Positions 14,191 through 19,299 of a DNA stretch of 19,299 nucleotides are shown here, piece by piece. The stretch lies in the NCBI GenBank assembly GCA_002451855.1, contig DKDS01000012.1, forward strand, positions 721 to 20,019, in the 5' to 3' direction. Position 1 is the stretch's first letter, and the number at the start of each line of letters is the position of its first letter. The notes under the pieces were generated by a model, which ran no database searches, had not been told where the DNA came from, and was given only the letters and a program-made list of their open reading frames with translations. Source of the stretch: Ruminococcaceae bacterium UBA6842 (GTDB lineage Bacteria > Bacillota > Clostridia > Oscillospirales > Acutalibacteraceae). The position numbers and the translations under genes were made by a program.

Positions 14191-14725
14191 TAAAGGCACG
14201 GCCTATAACCGCAACGGCATTGTCCTTTACAATGAGCCTGCCGTGTTCCTCTGTAAAGGCACAGGCGGCGGCAGTGCTGTCCGACCGTATACAGTATTCA
14301 TTCATAAAAAACAGATCCTTTGCCGACGGGCAGGAAATAATAAGTCTGTAAATTCCGGAAATTAAGTAGAGACTGCTTTCTCCGCGGATTTTTCGGCTCA
14401 AATAAAGTCTTGAAATACCGTCTATCATAGAGGATGAATCGGCAAAATCAAAGCAGGCATAAAATTTGCCGCTTTTGCGCTTTTTCTCCGCAGGCGATAC
14501 GGTTATCGTACAGCCGGCGCTTTCACGGGCTCTTATTTCCACCAGAATATCGCCGTCAAATTCGTCGGGGTAGTCGGACAGCCCCTCTCTGAGCAGAAGC
14601 GCAACGGTAAGCCTTGTGCCGGCGTTCATATCGTTAATTCTTTCATAGGTTCCGAAGAAAGCCAGCACCTCGTTATCGGTGAGAGATATTTTGATTTTGT
14701 TTCGGTCGGCTCTGTAAACCGTCAT
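14177..14725 (-). CDS. MecA-like adaptor protein (divergent)
   Basis: The 182-residue product is not a close match to anything I can name with certainty, but its layout fits MecA/YpbH adaptors that deliver proteins to the ClpC protease. The N-terminus has the strand NKIKISLTDNEVLAFFGTYE. The C-terminal half has an F-x-F-x-D-x-x-x-x-I pattern (FDFADSSSMIDGISRL), then SSLYLISGIYRLII, a MNEYCIRSD segment and a closing EEHGRLIVKDNAVAVIGRAF; these correspond to conserved positions at the MecA C-terminus. The ATG has GGAGGGG upstream. It is shorter than Bacillus MecA (about 218 residues). The MecA assignment is inference. Confidence 0.62.
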   Translation of the reverse strand: MTVYRADRNKIKISLTDNEVLAFFGTYERINDMNAGTRLTVALLLREGLSDYPDEFDGDILVEIRARESAGCTITVSPAEKKRKSGKFYACFDFADSSSMIDGISRLYLSRKIRGESSLYLISGIYRLIISCPSAKDLFFMNEYCIRSDSTAAACAFTEEHGRLIVKDNAVAVIGRAFTKEL

Positions 14726-14782
14726 ACTGATCCCCTCCGGATATTTTTTCTTTTTCGGGCATAATAATCTCGGGTGAGTGGC

Positions 14783-14887
14783 GTGAAACGCAGTAATGTG
14801 CTGTTTTTTAAATCTATGCTTTATACGGCGTCGGCAATAATTCTTTTGTTAATAGGATATTTTTCCGCCGGATATTTTTTCGGCTGA
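14783..14887 (+). CDS. Small single-pass membrane protein (34 residues)
   Basis: A GTG start at 14783 with GGTGAG four bases upstream opens a frame of 34 codons ending in TGA (14885-14887). The product begins with a basic head (MKRSNVLFFK), then one uninterrupted hydrophobic helix (about residues 12-33) rich in Ile, Leu, Gly and Phe. That pattern is what a real small membrane protein looks like. It ends 13 nt before the phosphomutase gene on the same strand, so the two are probably co-transcribed. No function is known or can be guessed. The unusual start codon and short length keep confidence moderate. Confidence 0.55.
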   Translation: MKRSNVLFFKSMLYTASAIILLLIGYFSAGYFFG

Positions 14888-14900
14888 ACGGAGGTAAATA

Positions 14901-16379
14901 ATGAGCTATATTGAACTTAAAAGCGGAACTGACATACGGGGCGTTGCAAGCGACCTCGGCGGTAAAACGGTGAACCTTACCGAGCAGGCGGTTTACGACA
15001 TAACTGCGGCATTTATAGTGTGGTACATAAATAAATATGAAAAAAATTCCGCCGAAATGAATGTGGCTGTCGGTCACGATTCACGAATCACAGGCGAAAA
15101 GATTGCCGCTAAGGTAAAAGAAGCGCTTATCAATGCGGGCGTTTCGGTAATTGATTGCGGTCTTGCCTCTACGCCGGCAATGTTTATGACAACGGTTGAC
15201 CTTAATGCGGACGCCGCAATCCAGATAACCGCAAGCCATCACCCGTTTGACAGAAACGGACTTAAATTTTTCACTCCCGACGGCGGACTTGATTCAGAGG
15301 ATATTTCTGATATAGTAAAGCTTGCGGATAACGGCGAGGAGATAATCTGCAACCGTGCCGGCGTTACAATGCTTTACGATTATATGTCCAAATATGCCGC
15401 GAGACTGCGTAAAATGATATGTGACGCAGTCGGAAAAAAGGAAGAGGACAAGCCGCTTGACGGATACAAAATCATAGTTGACGCAGGTAACGGCGCAGGC
15501 GGATTTTACGCAAAGGATGTTCTTGAAAAGCTCGGAGCTGATATTAACGGCAGTCAGTTCTTAGAGCCTGACGGTATGTTCCCCAATCATATACCGAATC
15601 CCGAAAACGAGCAGGCTATGGAAAGCATATGCACAGCCGTGAATAAAAACAACGCGGATCTCGGAATAATATTTGATACCGATGTTGACAGAGCGAGCTG
15701 CGTAGGCTCCGACGGCGTCGAAATCAACCGCAACCGACTTATAGCCCTCGCCGCATATATGGTTTCGGGCGATAAGGGAGGAGCCACGATAGTGACCGAC
15801 TCCGTAACAAGCGACGGACTTCACGAATATATTGAAAACACCTTGGGCGATAAGCATTACCGTTACCGCAGAGGCTATAAAAATGTTATAAACAAAGCTC
15901 AGGAGCTGTGCGCCGAGGGGATCGACTGTCCGCTTGCAATCGAGACCTCGGGTCATGCGGCGCTCAGGGAGAATTATTTTCTTGACGACGGAGCTTACCT
16001 TGTGACTAAGATTGTAATAGAACTTGCACGGGGCAACGATATAGAAAAAATATTAAAGCCGCTTAAAATGCCTGCTGAGGAAAGAGAATGCCGCTTTAAT
16101 ATCCTGTGTGACGATTTTAGGAATTACGGCAACAGGGTTATAGAGGAACTTACAAAATACGCCGAAACCCGCCCCGACTGGAAAGTGGCGGACGATAACA
16201 GAGAGGGCGTCAGAATTTCAACCGAAAACGGATTTTTCCTTTTAAGACTGAGCGTTCACGACCCTGTAATGCCGATGAATTTCGAAAGCAATGTAAAGGG
16301 CAGCATAAAAAAAGATATAGACAGCCTGAAGAGTTTTTTCACTCAATTCGACAAGCTTGATATATCTTCACTTTCATAA
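14901..16379 (+). CDS. Phosphoglucomutase/phosphomannomutase family hexose phosphate mutase
   Basis: These enzymes move a phosphate between C1 and C6 of hexoses through a phosphoserine, feeding sugar nucleotides for wall and capsule synthesis. The 492-residue product has all four domains: the active serine loop ITASHHPFDRNGLKFF (Ser112), the metal loop DTDVDR (Asp259, 261, 263), the sugar-binding segment AIETSGHAALRENYF, and a C-terminal domain ending in LLRLSVHDPVMPMNFES. That last segment stands where RxSGTEP is found in the classical enzymes, so it belongs to a divergent branch. Which sugar it prefers cannot be read from sequence. GGAGG precedes the ATG. The small membrane protein gene lies directly upstream and a strong terminator follows. 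Confidence 0.92.
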   Translation: MSYIELKSGTDIRGVASDLGGKTVNLTEQAVYDITAAFIVWYINKYEKNSAEMNVAVGHDSRITGEKIAAKVKEALINAGVSVIDCGLASTPAMFMTTVDLNADAAIQITASHHPFDRNGLKFFTPDGGLDSEDISDIVKLADNGEEIICNRAGVTMLYDYMSKYAARLRKMICDAVGKKEEDKPLDGYKIIVDAGNGAGGFYAKDVLEKLGADINGSQFLEPDGMFPNHIPNPENEQAMESICTAVNKNNADLGIIFDTDVDRASCVGSDGVEINRNRLIALAAYMVSGDKGGATIVTDSVTSDGLHEYIENTLGDKHYRYRRGYKNVINKAQELCAEGIDCPLAIETSGHAALRENYFLDDGAYLVTKIVIELARGNDIEKILKPLKMPAEERECRFNILCDDFRNYGNRVIEELTKYAETRPDWKVADDNREGVRISTENGFFLLRLSVHDPVMPMNFESNVKGSIKKDIDSLKSFFTQFDKLDISSLS

Positions 16380-16390
16380 TTTTTTAAACA

Positions 16391-16432
16391 GACGGGAGCA
16401 AAACCCTTGGGGTTTGGCTCCCGCCGTTTTAA
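16391..16432. terminator. Long terminator hairpin after the phosphomutase gene, likely bidirectional
   Basis: CGGGAGC (16393-16399) pairs with GCTCCCG (16417-16423), continued inward by AAACCC with GGGTTT. TTTTAATT follows on the plus strand and a U-rich tail follows on the minus strand, where it would end the Cys-rich gene. Confidence 0.85.
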
Positions 16433-16433
16433 T

Positions 16434-17261
16434 TCAGGTATTGTTATCGGAACAGCCGCAGCAGGGAGAATCCGCAATGTCGCAGGGTCTCGGCGGGAAA
16501 AAATCATCCGTGGGAAACTTGATTTTCCTGAAAGTATCGCAGGGCTGATCGGTTGAATCGTCGCAATGCTTTTCCGGTATACAGAAGTCGTATACGGGTA
16601 TAAGCATCTGAACATTCCTTATAAGCTGTACTATTGTGAAAAGACCGAGCGTTACATAAACGGTCGGATTGCCGTTCTGAAGGTCTGTAACCACATTGCC
16701 GCCTATGCAGTCGCATACGCATTTCGGTATGCAGCATATGCTGTCGTAGCAGTCTCTTATTTCGCCTATTCTTGCCGACAGCGGAATCGGGTCAACCGCC
16801 TGAACAACGCATTTCGGCATATTAGAGCTTCTGAGGGTGCTTCTGTCGCAGTCGTCGTCCTCGCGCATTGTGCTTGAAAATACCTTTACATTGCCGTCGC
16901 TGCCGAAAAGTATTACCTTTTTGGAGTAAGAGGTAATGCCGTTTATGCAGCGGGGGCAGGTGTGAGGCGCGGTATAAATGTCAAAGCCCAAAAGGAAGAA
17001 GAATGTCAGGTCGCAGGAATAGAAGCCCTTGTTGAAATTGACCGGTTCAACATCGATGAAAACATTAAGTACCTCCGCCGAACGCAGGCGTACACTTAAA
17101 GCATTGTTGACTATTGCTTGATCCTCCGGCAGGAAAAAGCATCTTAAATCTTCAAGGCAATCACGGTCGCAGCAGGAATCGTAAACTCTTCCGGCGTCTA
17201 TGCAGACAGCTTCCTTAAAGCTGCTGTTTTCGGGCGGACAGCCGTTTTTTAAATCTGCCAT
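16434..17261 (-). CDS. Conserved clostridial Cys-rich protein, possibly spore-coat related
   Basis: The 275-residue product has about 24 cysteines, many in tight clusters (DSCCDRDC, CCIPKCVCDC, SPCCGC), no signal peptide and no membrane helix. It begins MADLKNGCPPENSSFKEAVC followed by IDAGRVYDSC, a pattern I recall from widely conserved, uncharacterised proteins of clostridia. Cysteine clustering without an export signal is usual for proteins cross-linked into the spore coat. A sigma-K-like promoter upstream (17307-17333) points the same way; both points are inference. The ATG at 17259-17261 has AGGAGG eight bases before it, so the upstream extension to 17312 is rejected. It could instead be a cytoplasmic metal-binding protein. 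Confidence 0.8.
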   Translation of the reverse strand: MADLKNGCPPENSSFKEAVCIDAGRVYDSCCDRDCLEDLRCFFLPEDQAIVNNALSVRLRSAEVLNVFIDVEPVNFNKGFYSCDLTFFFLLGFDIYTAPHTCPRCINGITSYSKKVILFGSDGNVKVFSSTMREDDDCDRSTLRSSNMPKCVVQAVDPIPLSARIGEIRDCYDSICCIPKCVCDCIGGNVVTDLQNGNPTVYVTLGLFTIVQLIRNVQMLIPVYDFCIPEKHCDDSTDQPCDTFRKIKFPTDDFFPPRPCDIADSPCCGCSDNNT

Positions 17262-17306
17262 ATAATAAGCCTCCTGTAAAAATATTGAAGCTTTTAACTT
17301 CACTAA

Positions 17307-17333
17307 TATCATATGTAACAGGGCTTAATGCGT
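17307..17333 (-). promoter_or_regulatory. Possible sigma-K (sporulation) promoter of the Cys-rich gene
   Basis: On the minus strand AC, 16 bp, CATATGATA fits the sigma-K pattern AC-N16/17-CATAnnnTA. No sigma-A boxes were seen in the same interval. The motif is short, so chance is a real alternative. Confidence 0.4.
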
Positions 17334-17345
17334 GAAAAAATGTTT

Positions 17346-18476
17346 TTAATAGTTTTTGCCGTAATAATAGTCTTGATTATAAAAATAATCGGAATTTTCT
17401 TCTTCGGCTGCCTTCCTTTCCCGTTCCGCTTTAGCGATAGCCTTTATGTTTTTCCTTATGCATTCCTTTGCTCTTTCTCGTGAATAATTATATTTTGAAG
17501 GATTGCTTTCGGGCTTTTCGTAAACCTTTCCGTTTTTTATATTAAACAATTTTTCGGTTTTTATATAAAGCGCGTTTAAGGCGGCGGATTTAACAGCTTC
17601 GTCCTTACAGTCGGCAAGCTCTGCTATATACGGAACGGCAGAGTCCGAAAGTCCGCTTAAATATTCGATATCTATTTCTGTCAACGCACCTTTTTTATAG
17701 GCGCTTACATTATAACCCGCAACCGTGCGGTCAACATCGCAAAAGCCTGTTATAAGACCGATAACCGCAAAGCAAACAACGGCGCATTTTACCGCGGGAA
17801 TTTTTTTGACCGATACGGAAAGTATTATTAAAATAAAAAGGACGGCTAAGGCTATCATAAAAATGCTTGTAAGCAGGCGTAAACGGGTAAGCCCGTAAAA
17901 GCTTATGTATAAAAACATTTTTGCAATTGCGGTTGCTGTGAAAACAAGAGAAAAAACGCATATGCCGATAATGCTTAAACGCACCGAAAGCGGCAGTTTT
18001 TTGTCTGAATTCTGCTTTGCAAAAAGCATTATTAAAAAAACTATAATCAGATTTACGGTGCAAACGGCACATAATTCAAAAAAACCGCGCCTTGCATATT
18101 CGGATGGTGAAAAGGTATAGCCTTCAGGCAGTATGCCCGAAAATCCGCCCGAAAAATATGCCGATTGCGAAATGATATAAGCAAGATATACTGCCGAAAG
18201 CACCGATGAGAGCGTAACCGCCGTTAACGGCGCAAGCCGTTTGTAATCTTCGTGCAGGTGAACGATACATTCTTTAGGCTTCAAATTGTTTTTAACCGCG
18301 AAAAGCATCGAAAATAAATAAATTGCCAAGGCAACTCCTAACAGTATTTTAACAATTACAATGCCGAATTTTGAAAATGTTGCGGAAATAAGGCCTTCGA
18401 AGGCGGCATCCGAATGTATAAGCAACGGCAGAACAATAAACAGTATAGGAACAGACAGCGCTATGCCGAGAAGCAC
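17346..18476 (-). CDS. DUF4173-like membrane protein, C-terminal fragment (frameshifted gene)
   Basis: This 376-residue frame continues the protein that begins at 18982 but in another frame. It starts within the conserved segment NRQVLLGIALSVPILFIVLP (its first codons are a GTG at 18474-18476 without a ribosome site). Several more membrane helices follow, with the family-typical YGLTRLRLLTSIFMIALAVL, then a soluble C-terminus with many charged residues (RERAKECIRKNIKAIAKAER) and a Tyr-rich end. I recognise the DUF4173 style of integral membrane protein, function unknown. Without a frameshift it would probably not be translated. It is the downstream part of the regulator operon. Confidence 0.7.
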   Translation of the reverse strand: MLLGIALSVPILFIVLPLLIHSDAAFEGLISATFSKFGIVIVKILLGVALAIYLFSMLFAVKNNLKPKECIVHLHEDYKRLAPLTAVTLSSVLSAVYLAYIISQSAYFSGGFSGILPEGYTFSPSEYARRGFFELCAVCTVNLIIVFLIMLFAKQNSDKKLPLSVRLSIIGICVFSLVFTATAIAKMFLYISFYGLTRLRLLTSIFMIALAVLFILIILSVSVKKIPAVKCAVVCFAVIGLITGFCDVDRTVAGYNVSAYKKGALTEIDIEYLSGLSDSAVPYIAELADCKDEAVKSAALNALYIKTEKLFNIKNGKVYEKPESNPSKYNYSRERAKECIRKNIKAIAKAERERKAAEEENSDYFYNQDYYYGKNY

Positions 18477-18982
18477 CTGACGGTTAAACGGAACGGTGCC
18501 TTTTTATCGCGGTAGGCTTTATAAGAGCCGAACGGCGCCGTTATATTGTCGAAAGGCTTAACAATTACGGTATCAAAGGAGCTTATTACGGGTGAAGAAT
18601 TTTTATCCTTTTCCGTAAAGCTGTAAGAAACAAATATCCCGTAAAGAAAAACAGCCGCGACGAAAAAGAGGGTGTTAAGTGCCGAATTGTTGTAAATAAA
18701 AAATATTACCGAAAAAGCGGCAGAGGACAAACCGCAAAAAACCGAAAATGCGCCAAAGCTCTTTTTAAGCTTTAAAATATATACTGCGGTAAGCGCAAAA
18801 AGCAGAATAAAAGAAACGGTAAATCCGGCGTTAAAGCCGCCGAAAACCGACCAATCCGCAAAGAGAACAGAGGCAATAAGCGTTATGACCGCAAAAACGG
18901 TATCACGCTTATGCCAGACAGGTATGGTTTTTTCCGAACTGCCGTCCGGAAAATCGGATGCGGTGTTTAAATTATCGCACAT
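18461..18982 (-). CDS. DUF4173-like membrane protein, N-terminal fragment (frameshifted gene)
   Basis: The 173-residue frame has four predicted membrane helices (around FAVITLIASVLFADWSVF, FILLFALTAVYIL, FSVIFFIYNN, FFVAAVFLYGIFVSYSF) and then the segment VIVKPFDNITAPFGSYKAYR, which in the family leads into the next part of the same protein. Here the frame turns into an unrelated tail (KAPFRLTVRCFSA) and stops. The ATG overlaps the stop codon of the upstream regulator (TGATG), so they are translationally coupled. Adding one A at 18501-18505 restores one protein of about 545 residues. Confidence 0.75.
   Translation of the reverse strand: MCDNLNTASDFPDGSSEKTIPVWHKRDTVFAVITLIASVLFADWSVFGGFNAGFTVSFILLFALTAVYILKLKKSFGAFSVFCGLSSAAFSVIFFIYNNSALNTLFFVAAVFLYGIFVSYSFTEKDKNSSPVISSFDTVIVKPFDNITAPFGSYKAYRDKKAPFRLTVRCFSA
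18501..18505 (-). other. Frameshift point: A5 run in the DUF4173-like gene
   Basis: On the minus strand the sequence is GAT AAA AAG GCA CCG. With six A residues it would read GAT AAA AAA GGC ACC GTT CCG and join both frames as D-K-K-G-T-V-P-F-N-R-Q. It may be a real deletion, a sequencing error in a homopolymer, or slippage on AAA AAG. Confidence 0.8.
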
Positions 18983-19191
18983 CAGTCATCGCTCCTGTAC
19001 TCAAGTATATCGCCGGGTTGACATTCAAGAACCTCGCATAATTTTTCAAGTGTTGAAAACCGTATGGCACGCGCTTTGTTTGTTTTAAGTATAGAAAGAT
19101 TTGCTTGGGTAATATTGATTTTTTCGGCAAGCTCGCCCGAGGATATTTTGCGTTTTGCCATCATAACATCAAGATTTATTATTATTGCCAT
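18982..19191 (-). CDS. Cro/CI-type helix-turn-helix regulator (YozG-like)
   Basis: The 69-residue product is a single DNA-binding domain: INLDVMMAKRKISSGELAEK, then INITQANLSILKTNKARAIR and FSTLEKLCEVLECQPGDILE. This is the short XRE subtype often encoded beside DUF2975 membrane proteins, which is the case here: a DUF2975 tail lies 15 nt upstream. The ATG at 19189-19191 has GGGTG six bases in front and is preferred over the GTG at 19200. Its stop overlaps the next start as TGATG. The set looks like a small membrane-protein and regulator module; the signal is unknown. Confidence 0.9.
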   Translation of the reverse strand: MAIIINLDVMMAKRKISSGELAEKINITQANLSILKTNKARAIRFSTLEKLCEVLECQPGDILEYRSDD

Positions 19192-19206
19192 GCTTTTCAC
19201 CCGTTT

Positions 19207-19299
19207 TTATATTGTAAGCTCATTTTCGTTTTTGATTTCTATTGCCGTACAAAAGATATTTTTTATCACTCTTAAAATCAGCGCAAAAAATCCGGCGGC
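19207..19299 (-). CDS. DUF2975 family membrane protein, C-terminal end, truncated by the window edge
   Basis: The last 30 codons of a minus-strand gene are visible: a hydrophobic stretch AGFFALILRVIKNIFCTA followed by IEIKNENELTI and stop at 19207-19209. The ending E-I-K-x-E-N-x-L-T-I is what I expect at the end of DUF2975 proteins, which travel with YozG-like regulators. The regulator starts 15 nt later on the same strand. Identification rests on this short tail and on context. Confidence 0.68.
   Translation of the reverse strand, partial: AAGFFALILRVIKNIFCTAIEIKNENELTI

Noticed and set aside
18474..18476. GTG as a real start for the downstream DUF4173 fragment
   Set aside because: There is no ribosome binding site and the conserved segment begins upstream of it, so a frameshifted single gene is the better reading.

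Overview
The window looks like a chromosomal segment of a gut-type, moderate-GC Clostridia, most likely Oscillospiraceae/Ruminococcaceae (related to Ruminococcus or [Eubacterium] siraeum). That placement is an inference. It rests on the paired dockerin and cohesin-like genes, the reverse-type rubrerythrin with a PerR-like regulator, Rex, strong AGGAGG ribosome binding sites, consensus sigma-A promoters, and a Cys-rich coat-like protein of a type seen in spore-forming clostridia. No phage, insertion sequence, CRISPR array, tRNA or rRNA was recognised.

Layout. 1-2288 (minus): tex, then a DMT/EamA transporter that runs off the left edge. 2391-3336 (minus): a perR-like regulator and reverse rubrerythrin operon, with a Fur/PerR-type palindrome over its promoter. 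3487-4119 (plus): rex, transcribed divergently. 4295-7970 (plus): an operon of a secreted dockerin-tagged glucosaminidase, a membrane-anchored cohesin-like protein and thiN. 7972-8222: a shared terminator and a probable 6S RNA on the minus strand. 8225-10509 (minus): a DUF1292 protein and an ABC exporter.

10510-11633 is a 1.1 kb stretch with no convincing protein gene, and is the most unusual part. A perfect sigma-A promoter (TTGACA, 17 bp, TATAAT) starts a predicted transcript of about 550 nt that ends at a strong terminator. The transcript carries four copies of a small hairpin motif with a compensatory base change; at least two and probably three copies sit in domains of about 75-100 nt closed by their own helices. 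I could not match it to a known RNA. Behind it lies a run of hairpins ending in a near-copy of the same terminator.

11634-13393 holds two convergent DegV paralogues sharing a bidirectional terminator. The second has a promoter back to back with that of rpe, and the two -35 boxes form an inverted repeat. Next come rpe (13543-14190, TTG start), a convergent MecA-like adaptor, a 34-residue one-pass membrane protein, and a hexose phosphate mutase. 16434-17261 (minus) is a Cys-rich protein with a possible sigma-K promoter. The right end (minus) is an operon: the C-terminal tail of a DUF2975 protein, a YozG-like Cro/CI regulator, and a DUF4173-like membrane protein broken by a -1 frameshift at an A5 run.

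Functional themes are redox and peroxide control (PerR, rubrerythrin, Rex), cell-surface assembly of a wall hydrolase through cohesin and dockerin, RNA-level control (6S RNA, Tex and the unknown structured RNA), and central sugar-phosphate metabolism. All family assignments come from reading motifs in the translated sequence; no database search was possible.
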